Source of the DNA: Deltaproteobacteria bacterium
GTDB lineage: Bacteria > Desulfobacterota > DSM-4660 > Desulfatiglandales > HGW-15
Assembly: GCA_019308525.1 (NCBI GenBank)
Contig: JAFDIC010000044.1
Span: 1-15,490, forward strand
Direction: 5' to 3'
Length of the DNA: 15,490 nucleotides
Shown here: piece by piece, positions 1 through 7,351 of the stretch
How positions within the stretch are numbered: the stretch's first letter is position 1
Layout of the letters: the number at the start of each line of letters is the position of its first letter
Program-made: the position numbers and the translations under genes
Notes under the pieces: model-generated
Databases searched by the model: none
Told to the model about the DNA's origin: nothing
What the model saw: only the letters and a program-made list of their open reading frames with translations

Positions 1-217
1 CCAGGGGCTGAGGCAGGGCCAAGAGGGAAGTCAGGACAACCAGGAGGAGGCCTGTGGTGATCATCGGCCGGTAAGGACGCACATAGGGACGCAGGGTCCT
101 TAATGTCTCCCCGAGGCTTGGATACTCTTTCTTACCACCAAACCTGTCCTCCGGGAGTTTGCGGGAAAGTCCCTCTCTAAGATATGCTAACCAACTATTC
201 ACCTGACTCTTGTCCAA
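1..217 (-). CDS. ABC exporter, N-terminal part (runs off left edge)
   Basis: Seventy-two codons are open from a TTG at 217-215 to the window edge, so only the N-terminus is seen. The TTG is chosen because GGAGGG stands 7 bases before it, and no ATG occurs earlier in this frame after the upstream stop. The peptide starts MDKSQVNSWLAYLREGLSR, continues with SLGETLRTLRPYVRPYRP, and then enters a hydrophobic helix (ITTGLLLVVLTSLLALPQPL). An amphipathic 'elbow' before a first membrane helix ending in ALPQPL is characteristic of type-1 ABC exporters that carry the membrane domain before the ATPase (MsbA/peptide-exporter class). The ATPase domain lies outside the window, so the class is inferred from the N-terminus alone. 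Proximity suggests it could export the product of the peptide cluster at 4.3-11.5 kb, but a divergent SPOR gene and 0.7 kb of non-coding DNA lie between them. Confidence 0.7.
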   Translation of the reverse strand, partial: MDKSQVNSWLAYLREGLSRKLPEDRFGGKKEYPSLGETLRTLRPYVRPYRPMITTGLLLVVLTSLLALPQPL

Positions 218-788
218 CCCTTTTCCCTCCGCATCATTGAGCAAAAAGACATGAACTCAGGGGCTGCCCCCAATTGGGATGCTGGAACCATGGAACACTG
301 GAACAATGGGCTTTGGGGAATTGGCCGGATGGGTCACAGGGAAAATCGAGATGAGGAAACAGAAGAGAAAAGAGGAACTTGCATTTGATCCATCGATAGA
401 AGACCAGCTTGCCTCATTCCATCCATTTTCCATCCATATTCTTGTGCCACCGCTCCATTGTTCCATGTGTGAGGCAACATTATCAAGCCTCAGCAGATAT
501 CCATATTTTCAATAAGTTGTAGAATTTCCGAGATATTTAATTATAACACAATGCCTTGCCCTTTTTAACAAGGGAGTTCCGCGTCCAACTTTAATTGACA
601 TTACAGAGGGTTAAACGCTATTTGAGATTGGCATTCCACAGGATAGCCACCAGGACTAAACGCCTCCTTGGAAACCCACATTCCCTCCGTCTCACGGGAT
701 AAGACACCCGGACTCTGTACCCCATCCAAAAACTATGTTTTTGCTAATTGGCCTAATTCTTGGTGCAAATTGGATAATTTCTAATAAA
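218..788. other. Non-coding stretch with low-complexity repeats
   Basis: No convincing gene is seen here. Open frames of 70-80 codons at 257-515 on both strands are composed of repeated Trp/Asn/Gly or Phe/His/Ser codons, as expected from the TGGAAC-like low-complexity DNA. A perfect 10-base palindrome CCCAATTGGG is at 269-278, upstream of the exporter start. The stretch 541-740 shows no conserved reading frame. A TTGACA at 595-600 has no good -10 partner. Confidence 0.6.
284..466. repeat. Degenerate TGGAAC repeats with 11-bp inverted pair
   Basis: Several TGGAACA-like units occur at 283-309. The 11-mer TGGAACAATGG at 299-309 has an exact reverse complement, CCATTGTTCCA, at 455-465. Runs of CCAT lie between about 418 and 440. 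The pair could mark the ends of a small decayed intergenic element, or could simply be two copies of a dispersed low-complexity repeat. Its function is unknown. Confidence 0.45.
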
Positions 789-816
789 TTGACAATAATT
801 GGCTCTTTGTTATACT
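789..816 (+). promoter_or_regulatory. Sigma70-type promoter for the SPOR-domain gene
   Basis: TTGACA at 789-794 (perfect -35) and TATACT at 811-816 (5 of 6 in the -10) are separated by 16 bases. Transcription would begin near 823 and leave a leader of about 90 bases before the start at 915. AATTGG copies at 746-751, 768-773 and 797-802 surround it and could be regulator sites. Confidence 0.65.
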
Positions 817-914
817 ATACAATGTTTGGGAGACAGCAGGAACTGGGACTGACAATTCTTTCAGGGTCTGTTTCAATCCGGAAGATCAGGATGATCGGTT
901 AGGAAATTTTGCCC

Positions 915-2480
915 ATGGCTACCAACAAAAAAACAGGTTCTGGCTCCTCTAAGAAAGCTGAGCCTGATACCCTGGAAATTTTTGATAGGGTCTTCAAGCA
1001 AGAGCTTGAAAAGATCGACTCAAAAGGTGGAAGGGCAAAGCCCCCTGCGGCTGGAGGAAAGGCTTCCGCCACCCAGGGGGCACCAACTCCCTCCAAGCAA
1101 CCCCCGAAGCCTATCAAGAAAATCGGGAAAAAGCCTCAAGAAACTCCTCCCGGGGGCGCGCCCCAAACCAAGATATCCCCTGCACAAAATGCAAAGCCCG
1201 GCATGGTCCAGGCAGCCCCTGGGAAAGCTCCGGCCCGATCCCTGCCCAAGAGGCCGGCCCCTGCGAGCGGAAAAGGCGCAACCCGGGCAACCCCGGGACA
1301 GGTCACCACCGCAAGAATGGACGCACGTTCTTCCACCGGGGCTATTACGGGCAGTGTAGCATCTCAGCGAAAAAAGACACCATACCCACAAGCGGGCCTG
1401 ACGGGAGAGGTGAAGACAAAGATCGGTGGAAAAGACGGGCCCCTTCCGCTCCCCAAGGCGTCACGAGGGGAAACGTACATTTCCAATACCACCCAGGGGG
1501 GCAAAAAATCGGGTTTCCTTAGAATAGCCCTGCTCTTGGTGGTCCTTCTTCTCTTGGCCGGATGGGCGTTACGTCAATACAATTTCTTTGGCAGGCAGGA
1601 ACTTGAGGATACGTCGGTAACCGTGAGGAAAAAGATCGCGGCCACACCGCTGCCCGGGGCAAAAGCAACCGGCACAAAGATCACCCCGGCTGAAAGCCCC
1701 AAAGTTGTCTCAAGCGGTACCGGGAAAGGGCCTGTTGCTATTCCTCGCGCTGCCGAGCCCGCTGATAGCCCTTCACCTCTTCCATCCTCCATAGAGGCTG
1801 AGACGGCGAAAACGTCAGGTCAAAAGGCCCGGCAGCCAGCTAAGGTAGTCCCTACCCAGCCCCCAGGTCCTCCAGGGGAAACTGGAGCCGAACCCGGCCC
1901 CCAGAGAAAGAAGGCAGGGCCCAAACCCGGGATACCTGTGGCGTCAATCCCGGGCAAAGCAACGGGCCATGTCAGGGCAGGAAGTGATCAGCCAAGCACC
2001 CGGGGGACTCCCTTGGCGGCAGCCTGGACCTGGACCCCTTCCTATCCCTTTTCCGTTTACTTGGGATCCTTCAAGAATACCTCCAGGGTTGAAAAGGCCA
2101 CTTCAAAATACCGGGATCGAGGAATCGGAACCTATTGGACCAGGGTGGACCTTGGGGAAAAGGGGATCTGGTACAGGCTCTTCACCGGATCATTCCGAAC
2201 CAAGAAAGAGGCCCAAGCATTCATCAAAAAACACCACCTAAGAGAAGGGGCCAGCCGCAGGACCCGCTATGCCATCCTCATGGGCCTTGATAAGTCGCCG
2301 AATGGGCTGGAAGCGAGAATGCGATCCCTTGTCAAGACGGGTTACACTCCTTATATACTCAAGGATTCAAAGGGGCACTATGGGCTTTTCCTTGGGGCCT
2401 TTTACAGGAAGGAACGGGCCAACAAGACAAGCGCATCGCTGGCAAAAATGGGCTTCTCCAGTAAGGTCGTCCTGCGCTAG
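915..2480 (+). CDS. Membrane-anchored protein with two SPOR-like domains
   Basis: This 521-residue protein has three parts. Residues 1-198 are a highly basic, Ala/Pro/Gly/Lys-rich, probably disordered cytoplasmic segment. A single membrane helix follows at about 199-219 (FLRIALLLVVLLLLAGWAL). A Pro/Lys/Ala-rich linker then leads to two C-terminal repeats at about 376-445 and 450-521. Each repeat has the SPOR pattern of a beta strand with small hydrophobic residues (YPFSVYLGSF, WYRLFTGSF, YGLFLGAF) followed by a KKEAQAF-like helix. SPOR domains bind glycan strands of peptidoglycan stripped of stem peptides, so a periplasmic, wall-binding role is likely. ATG 915 is preferred over TTG 909 because AGGA at 901-904 is 10 bases before the ATG and only 4 before the TTG. 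It has its own promoter and converges with the methyltransferase gene. Whether it serves the peptide cluster is not clear from sequence. Confidence 0.75.
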   Translation: MATNKKTGSGSSKKAEPDTLEIFDRVFKQELEKIDSKGGRAKPPAAGGKASATQGAPTPSKQPPKPIKKIGKKPQETPPGGAPQTKISPAQNAKPGMVQAAPGKAPARSLPKRPAPASGKGATRATPGQVTTARMDARSSTGAITGSVASQRKKTPYPQAGLTGEVKTKIGGKDGPLPLPKASRGETYISNTTQGGKKSGFLRIALLLVVLLLLAGWALRQYNFFGRQELEDTSVTVRKKIAATPLPGAKATGTKITPAESPKVVSSGTGKGPVAIPRAAEPADSPSPLPSSIEAETAKTSGQKARQPAKVVPTQPPGPPGETGAEPGPQRKKAGPKPGIPVASIPGKATGHVRAGSDQPSTRGTPLAAAWTWTPSYPFSVYLGSFKNTSRVEKATSKYRDRGIGTYWTRVDLGEKGIWYRLFTGSFRTKKEAQAFIKKHHLREGASRRTRYAILMGLDKSPNGLEARMRSLVKTGYTPYILKDSKGHYGLFLGAFYRKERANKTSASLAKMGFSSKVVLR

Positions 2481-2504
2481 CAGTCCGCAGCCGCCCTGTC
2501 AAGG

Positions 2505-3839
2505 TCAGTTCTCTTCAAGGATCAACACGTAGAACCCTTTGGGATACACAATACCGTCCTGGGTCTCCAGTTTGACGAAATTCAGGTTTTCTATTTTCGG
2601 CATGATATGGGGTATCCTCTCCATCAACATCTCCCGTGTATAGACCTTGGAACATGACACCCCGACCCCAAGGAATGGGAGCAAGTGGTCAAACAGGGAC
2701 CTATGACACCGGTCCTCTAACACTTCTAATTCTCCTTGAAATTTGAGAAAACGGGGCAAGTCCCCCAGCCTGGCCCCAAGCCCCAATTCTCGAGCAGCCT
2801 TCAACAGGTGACCGAAATGGATTGAGTGCTCCCTGTGATTCCCCACCTGGTAGGCCTTGGGATAGGCCCAGGTGCTGCCATATTCCACGATATAGGCACA
2901 GCCTCCGGGATTAAGCAGACCGGCAAGATGGACGATAAAGTCCAAGGCGCCCAGGTTCAGTATGAACAATGGGGGCGCATCGGAGAAATCCAGACCAAGC
3001 CTCTTTCCCATGGTCCAACCCTCTGATGCCGGTCCATCTTCGTCCAATTCCTCTCTTGCCATTCTGACCACGGGCAGATCCGCTATCATCTCGTTTGCAA
3101 TGACGAGATCGTACCCGGCATTCAATCCCTGCCTATTCCGGATATTGCCCGTCTGAAACAAGACCCTCTCCCTATGTTCTCTGTTATTCTCCTCCTGGGA
3201 TTTCAACAGGACAGGGGAAATGTCAAAGAAAGTATACTGCATGGTCCCATAGACCTCCGGGGCACGCCTTTTCACTTCCCTTAGAAACTCCCGGCCGAAT
3301 ATACCCGTGCCTCCGCCCACTTCAAGAACTTTCATCCCCTCTCTCAGCCTATTTTCATCCATGATAATCCCGGCAAATCTTGCGCCATAGCTCATGTTGT
3401 CAAGCGCGGGATGGGGATCTCGGTAGAGGTGGCTTACGGTCATTTCCACTTCCTCGAATTGGTTCGCCGGGTCAACTATCTCTGACCCGTAGTAATCGCA
3501 GAGGTCGTGCTGAACTTCCATGGACCTCGCTGACACGTATTCTTGAAACGCGCTTAGAGCCAATTGATTCGGCAGGTTATCAGGTGCACGATCCTTGACC
3601 TCCTCAAGTATTTGAAACTCGGGCTTCAACCACCTCCATGCTATCTCCATTTGGGCTCGATCCAGGTACCCCTTTCCCCTCCCCTGCTGCCTCAGTAGCT
3701 TATCAAGGACGGCCTTTTCCTCCTTTCCTATCAATAGGCATTTTTCCTTTAGGGAACGGTTGGGCGACACCAATATCCAGGCACTCTCATCCAGGGCATA
3801 CCAGATCACCCCGCTCGAAATTACCATTTTCTGGCCCAT
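2505..3839 (-). CDS. MidA/NDUFAF7-like SAM-dependent methyltransferase
   Basis: This 444-residue protein has an N-terminal domain of about 140 residues that I do not recognise, then a Rossmann methyltransferase domain. Motif I is VLEVGGGTGIFG at about 172-183, the acidic strand-2 motif is TFFDIS near 203, and DLVIANEMIADLPV lies at about 244-257. The NE-x4-LPV pattern is typical of the MidA/NDUFAF7 (DUF185) family, whose mitochondrial member methylates an arginine of complex I. Here the substrate is unknown. ATG 3839 is chosen because it follows the TGA of the PqqD-like gene by one base and has GAGGA just upstream. A TTG at 3860 is possible but less likely. The tight coupling to a PqqD-like gene suggests it methylates a leader-bound peptide or partner protein of the nearby cluster, which is inference. 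Unusual for MidA is the extra N-terminal domain. Confidence 0.75.
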   Translation of the reverse strand: MGQKMVISSGVIWYALDESAWILVSPNRSLKEKCLLIGKEEKAVLDKLLRQQGRGKGYLDRAQMEIAWRWLKPEFQILEEVKDRAPDNLPNQLALSAFQEYVSARSMEVQHDLCDYYGSEIVDPANQFEEVEMTVSHLYRDPHPALDNMSYGARFAGIIMDENRLREGMKVLEVGGGTGIFGREFLREVKRRAPEVYGTMQYTFFDISPVLLKSQEENNREHRERVLFQTGNIRNRQGLNAGYDLVIANEMIADLPVVRMAREELDEDGPASEGWTMGKRLGLDFSDAPPLFILNLGALDFIVHLAGLLNPGGCAYIVEYGSTWAYPKAYQVGNHREHSIHFGHLLKAARELGLGARLGDLPRFLKFQGELEVLEDRCHRSLFDHLLPFLGVGVSCSKVYTREMLMERIPHIMPKIENLNFVKLETQDGIVYPKGFYVLILEEN

Positions 3840-3840
3840 C

Positions 3841-4143
3841 TCATTCCTCTTCAAGGACAAGCGCCCCCAGTTTCAGGAGCTCCTCCAGGAATTTCCTGGT
3901 ATCAGAAAGGGCTGTTTCAATATCCACCTCGTAGCCTTCCGAGATCCTGGAGCACAGGTCCGCAAGATCCTGGGCGCTGTCAATGGACTTCCAGATAGCC
4001 CATCCCATGTCATTGAGCCTGTAGATCTTGCGTATCTCTTCCCTGTCATGGGAAACAGGCACAAGATACCCTTCCCCGTTGACCATCCGAGCCACAAACA
4101 TGGAGTTTTTCTTGAGTCGTTCTACTTGTATCTTCTCAGTCAT
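3841..4143 (-). CDS. PqqD-like peptide-binding protein (RRE), methyltransferase partner
   Basis: This 100-residue protein has the PqqD/RiPP-recognition-element layout: an N-terminal three-stranded segment (SMFVARMVNGEGYLVPV, then YRLNDMGWAIWKSID), followed by a three-helix winged region with the usual D-x-L and EELLKLGALVLEE ending. PqqD proteins bind the leader of a precursor peptide and present it to modifying enzymes. The ATG at 4143 is chosen because AGGTGG lies 10 bases upstream. A longer frame to a TTG at 4206 has no such site. It is the first gene of a two-gene unit with the MidA-like methyltransferase and is divergent from the radical SAM operon. It is clearly different from the two PqqD-like proteins at 5706 and 5980, so it probably serves a separate enzyme. 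Confidence 0.75.
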   Translation of the reverse strand: MTEKIQVERLKKNSMFVARMVNGEGYLVPVSHDREEIRKIYRLNDMGWAIWKSIDSAQDLADLCSRISEGYEVDIETALSDTRKFLEELLKLGALVLEEE

Positions 4144-4196
4144 GATGTCTATCCCACCTAATGTCACCGTAACATCTTGAGCGGAGCGATCTCCTA

Positions 4197-4225
4197 TTGA
4201 AAGCAATACCAGAATAATCTAAAAT
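4197..4225 (+). promoter_or_regulatory. Sigma70-type promoter for the radical SAM operon
   Basis: TTGAAA at 4197-4202 and TAAAAT at 4220-4225 are separated by 17 bases. Transcription would begin near 4232, about 65 bases before the ATG at 4297. On the other strand, TATAGT (complement of 4227-4232) is a possible -10 for the PqqD/methyltransferase pair but lacks a clear -35. The two promoters would nearly overlap, allowing shared control. Confidence 0.55.
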
Positions 4226-4257
4226 GACTATATCACATTTCGATTTATGTAGAAAGA

Positions 4258-4273
4258 GCAGGATATTACCTGC
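4258..4273. promoter_or_regulatory. Inverted repeat in operon leader
   Basis: GCAGG at 4258-4262 and CCTGC at 4269-4273 form a symmetric pair around ATATTA. It lies downstream of the predicted transcription start and 23 bases before the ATG at 4297, so it could be an operator or a leader hairpin. Confidence 0.35.
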
Positions 4274-4296
4274 CAAATTCATTTGATGGTAGTGTT

Positions 4297-5709
4297 ATGA
4301 AGATTCTGTTAATCAATCCGCCTTCCAAAGAACTGCACCAGGTCTTTTTTCCCCTCGGCCTCGCATCCATCGCAGGCTCCCTCTTGGAGGCGGGACATGA
4401 AGTCAGGGTGTGGGACATAAATGCCCTTAAGTTGGGCAGGGAAGAGGTCCTAGAGAATATTCGCAATGAGATAGACTCCTTTTTCTTGGTAGGCATTACT
4501 GCCCTTGCGGGCGACTACCCATACGTAAAATGGCTAACCCGAAGTATCAAGGACATCAATCCGGATTCAAGGATAGTGATGGGAGGACACCTGGCCTCGG
4601 CCCTTCCCGAATTTCTCATGGAAAGATTACCCCTAGACATCGTGGTAAGGGGTGAAGGGGAGGAAGCTATCACGGAATTGGTAGATGCCCTGGAGAAGGG
4701 CTCAGACCTTGGTCGGGTTAGAGGAATCCACTATAGGAGCGGCAATGGAGGAATAAGGGCCACGAAAACGAGGCCCCCCGTGGAGGATCTCGATCGGTTG
4801 CCGTTCCCTCCGTGGCATCTGTTCCCCATGACCAGCTATCTATCCGAACCCCACCGAGGTTTCAACCAGCAGGGCAATCGTGAAAACGACGGCCTCATGA
4901 GCATAATGGCCAGTCGGGGATGTCCCTTCCATTGCCTGTATTGTGACCACACCATCAAGGGCTACAGGCCCAGGTATCGCTCCGTTGAAAAGGTAATCCG
5001 GGAAATAAAGGCTGCGTTGATGGAGTACGGGGATCGTATAAACACCTTCTATTTTTGGGACGATATACTGATTTGGGACAAGGAGTGGGCAAGGAACTTG
5101 TGTAAGTGTCTCCTGCTGGAAAAGTTACACATTAAGTGGTCATGCAATGCCCACGTAAACCTAGTCGACTATCCCCTCGTTTCATCAATGAAGGAGGCGG
5201 GTTGTACCAATGTGCGTTTCGGAATCGAGTCGGGCAGCCAGAGAATTCTGGACTCCCTTAACAAGGGGGTCAATGTTGATAGGGCCTTGGATGCCCTGAG
5301 GACCTGTCTGGAGGCAGGCCTCTCCCTCACCCTCTACTTCATGGTGGGCATGGAAGGAGAGACCGATGAGACCGTCAACGAGACACTCGCATTTCTCGAC
5401 AGGTTGATAACACCGTTAAATGTTTACCAGTTCAACAAGATCCATTTGTTCATGCTCACACCCTTTCCCGGCACAGACCTTTTCAACCTGGTGTGCCAGA
5501 AAGGGCTCATCCCTGATATTGACGCCTTTCTTCACAGGGGTTGCGACGCCTACTTCGATATCCCGCTCAATATCTCTGGTTGCCCGGACCAGAAGCTCTC
5601 TGCACTGAAGCAGAAGCTTGAGGAGGAAGTGAGCTTGATAATCGAGGACAGAAGAAATAGACTCCACAATGCACTCTTTGAGATAAAGAAGATGAGCTTG
5701 GGGCAGTGA
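4297..5709 (+). CDS. B12-binding-domain-type radical SAM enzyme
   Basis: This 470-residue protein begins with a Rossmann-like, cobalamin-binding-type domain (MKILLINPPS, GLASIAGSLLEAGHEV, VMGGHLASALPE, VVRGEGEEAI; residues 1-135). The radical SAM core follows, with cluster motif C209-PFH-C213-LY-C216, then the GIESGS strand and the MVGMEGET segment typical of the BchE/MiaB-like class. The usual cobalamin-ligand motif DxHxxG is not visible; the corresponding strand reads VWDINALKLG. It may therefore bind B12 without a histidine ligand, or not bind it at all. Family members carry out methylations, ring closures and thioether chemistry, and the substrate here is unknown. It is first in the operon, and its TGA overlaps the GTG of the next PqqD-like gene by four bases (GTGA), implying translational coupling and a joint role. 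Confidence 0.85.
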   Translation: MKILLINPPSKELHQVFFPLGLASIAGSLLEAGHEVRVWDINALKLGREEVLENIRNEIDSFFLVGITALAGDYPYVKWLTRSIKDINPDSRIVMGGHLASALPEFLMERLPLDIVVRGEGEEAITELVDALEKGSDLGRVRGIHYRSGNGGIRATKTRPPVEDLDRLPFPPWHLFPMTSYLSEPHRGFNQQGNRENDGLMSIMASRGCPFHCLYCDHTIKGYRPRYRSVEKVIREIKAALMEYGDRINTFYFWDDILIWDKEWARNLCKCLLLEKLHIKWSCNAHVNLVDYPLVSSMKEAGCTNVRFGIESGSQRILDSLNKGVNVDRALDALRTCLEAGLSLTLYFMVGMEGETDETVNETLAFLDRLITPLNVYQFNKIHLFMLTPFPGTDLFNLVCQKGLIPDIDAFLHRGCDAYFDIPLNISGCPDQKLSALKQKLEEEVSLIIEDRRNRLHNALFEIKKMSLGQ

Positions 5710-5972
5710 CAACTTTCCGAATCAAAGACGGCATTCTTTTCCAGGAGTTGGGCCGGGACCTGGTTCTCTTCGACCTGGAAACTAATCTCCCTTGTACCTT
5801 GAACCCTGTTGGATCTCTTATCTTTCGGATGATTGACGGGAAAAGGACCCTTGGGGAGATCGCGCAAAGAGTAAGCCGAGAATATGACGTGGGCTTCGAT
5901 CAGGCGATGAAAGATCTCCTCGAGCTTTCTGAAGCCCTGATCCGGAGAGGAATTATTGAGGAAGTGAGGTGA
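5706..5972 (+). CDS. PqqD-like peptide-binding protein 1
   Basis: This 88-residue protein matches the PqqD fold: strands FRIKDGILFQE and LVLFDLETNLPCTLNP, then VGSLIFRMIDGKRTLGEIAQ and a closing helix pair ending RRGIIEEV. The DGK-x-TLGEI segment is a family hallmark. It starts at a GTG that overlaps the upstream radical SAM stop codon. It probably binds the leader of the cluster's precursor for the radical SAM enzymes on either side. It pairs with a second, distantly related copy directly downstream. Confidence 0.8.
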   Translation: MTTFRIKDGILFQELGRDLVLFDLETNLPCTLNPVGSLIFRMIDGKRTLGEIAQRVSREYDVGFDQAMKDLLELSEALIRRGIIEEVR

Positions 5973-5979
5973 TATCATC

Positions 5980-6264
5980 ATGGATTTCGATGGCAAGGTC
6001 CTTCTCGTCAATCCTGATTTCGTATTCAGGGAAGAAGAAAGTGGCGCACTCCTGTTCAATCCCAATACGAACGCCCTCCACTGTCTAAACCGTGTCGGGG
6101 CCTTTATCTTCAAGTTGTGCGATGGAAAAAATGACTTTGTTCAAATTATTGAAAAGCTATCTGAAGAATTTGACATCAAGACAGATCTAGCTACCGTAAA
6201 GAGGGATGTGGAAGACTTTGTTGCCAGGATGATTAACCTCAATCTTTTGAGAGTGCAGGTGTAA
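5980..6264 (+). CDS. PqqD-like peptide-binding protein 2
   Basis: This 94-residue PqqD family protein aligns end to end with its upstream neighbour: LLFNPNTNALHCLNRVGAFI corresponds to LFDLETNLPCTLNPVGSLIF, and DGKNDFVQIIEKLSEEFDI to DGKRTLGEIAQRVSREYDV. The two look like an old tandem duplication. GAGGTGA about 6 bases before the ATG supports the start. It ends one base before the first SPASM enzyme gene, so it is probably that enzyme's leader-binding partner. It resembles the PqqD-related member of the SynChlorMet (Scm) cassette as I remember it, which I have not tested. Confidence 0.8.
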   Translation: MDFDGKVLLVNPDFVFREEESGALLFNPNTNALHCLNRVGAFIFKLCDGKNDFVQIIEKLSEEFDIKTDLATVKRDVEDFVARMINLNLLRVQV

Positions 6265-6265
6265 T

Positions 6266-7351
6266 ATGAAGGTATTCTCCGCGCCCTTATCCGTCTTCAT
6301 CTCCATAACCTATACATGCAATCTTCGTTGCAAGCATTGCGCTGTTTACTGGGGACAAAATTCTTACAGGGATCTTGAGACAGATACCTGGCTTCGTTTT
6401 TTCAGAGAGCTGTCGGACTTGAAGGTATTCAGGGTTCGGATCAGCGGTGGTGAGCCACTGATGCGAAAGGACATTTGGCAGTTGATGGATTCCATACATG
6501 AGCTTCCCATGAGGTTGGCCCTTAATACCAATGCCATTCTGGTAGACCGGCAGTGCGCCCAAAGGTTGGCCCAGTATGACAAGATGGATGAAATAATGGT
6601 GAGCCTGGACGGTTCTTGCCCTGAAACCCACGATCCATTGAGGGGCGAAGGTACCTTTAGGGCAGTGATCCATGGAGTCGAACACTTGGCACAGTTCCCT
6701 GTCCCCCTTTCTTTTTATTGCACGGTCAATCGTTACAACGTGAACGACCTGGAAGGCATTGCTAAACTGGCCAAGCATTTCGAGTGCATGGCAATAAAAT
6801 TCAATGACCTGTTGCCGGAAGGTAGGGGCCTGGAGAATTACAAGGAACTGGCCTTGAGCAGGCATGAATGGACTATGGCCTTGGGACGGTTAAGAGAGCT
6901 CCGACGGGATTACGGACCGATGATTTCAGGGACCATGCTTGAGCAGGGTGAAATATACGATTCCTTGAGCCAATTGACGCCAGAAGAACAGCTAGATGCC
7001 TCATCCAACACCCTGTGCGGATGTGGTGCCCTTATCCAAGAATGTGCCGTTCGCCCTGATGGGTGGATTGTCCCTTGTGATAGATTACCCAGCTTGAGAG
7101 CAGGCCACATCGATGAGAGGCGGTTTGCTGAGATATGGCGGTCGTCCGAGGTCTTTGAACAATTCCGGAAAAGGAGAGAGATATCCCTGAGGGATCTGCC
7201 CGAATGTCGGGGCTGCCTGTATAAGTCAAGGTGTACGGGTGGTTGTCCAGCGGTGCCCAGCGCTTTGTTCGGCAACTTCAACACAAGGGATCCCTTGGGT
7301 TGCTACCGTGTATACCTCGGGATGGAGGATTTCCGTGGAATCTCGGCCTGA
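6266..7351 (+). CDS. Radical SAM/SPASM peptide-modifying enzyme A
   Basis: This 361-residue enzyme has the cluster motif C18-NLR-C22-KH-C25, the SGGEPL strand at about 60-65, and a full C-terminal SPASM domain from about residue 251. The SPASM Cys pattern is CGC at the start, C in IVPC, CRGC, C and CTGGC, then a final GCY, which is enough for two auxiliary [4Fe-4S] clusters. SPASM enzymes modify ribosomal peptides (thioether, C-C or C-O crosslinks, as in AlbA, PqqE and MftC). The ATG follows the PqqD-like stop directly. The next radical SAM gene starts inside its last codons. The pairing of two SPASM enzymes fits ScmE/ScmF of the SynChlorMet cassette. Which chemistry it performs cannot be read from sequence. 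Confidence 0.85.
   Translation: MKVFSAPLSVFISITYTCNLRCKHCAVYWGQNSYRDLETDTWLRFFRELSDLKVFRVRISGGEPLMRKDIWQLMDSIHELPMRLALNTNAILVDRQCAQRLAQYDKMDEIMVSLDGSCPETHDPLRGEGTFRAVIHGVEHLAQFPVPLSFYCTVNRYNVNDLEGIAKLAKHFECMAIKFNDLLPEGRGLENYKELALSRHEWTMALGRLRELRRDYGPMISGTMLEQGEIYDSLSQLTPEEQLDASSNTLCGCGALIQECAVRPDGWIVPCDRLPSLRAGHIDERRFAEIWRSSEVFEQFRKRREISLRDLPECRGCLYKSRCTGGCPAVPSALFGNFNTRDPLGCYRVYLGMEDFRGISA

Noticed and set aside
257..515. Open frames of 69 and 78 codons on opposite strands.
   Set aside because: Composition reflects TGGAAC/CCAT low-complexity DNA; both strands are open in the same place, and no domain or ribosome site is seen.
595..624. TTGACA at 595-600 as a second promoter.
   Set aside because: The -10 region (CTATTT/TATTTG) is poor and no gene lies within 290 bases downstream except through the better promoter at 789-816.
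4144..4206. Longer PqqD-like protein from TTG 4206.
   Set aside because: It would run through the promoter region, has no ribosome site, and the ATG at 4143 has AGGTGG correctly spaced.
7239..7334. A 32-residue N-terminal extension of SPASM enzyme B starting at 7239.
   Set aside because: It lies entirely inside enzyme A, does not resemble SPASM N-termini, and a strong ribosome site directs initiation to GTG 7335.
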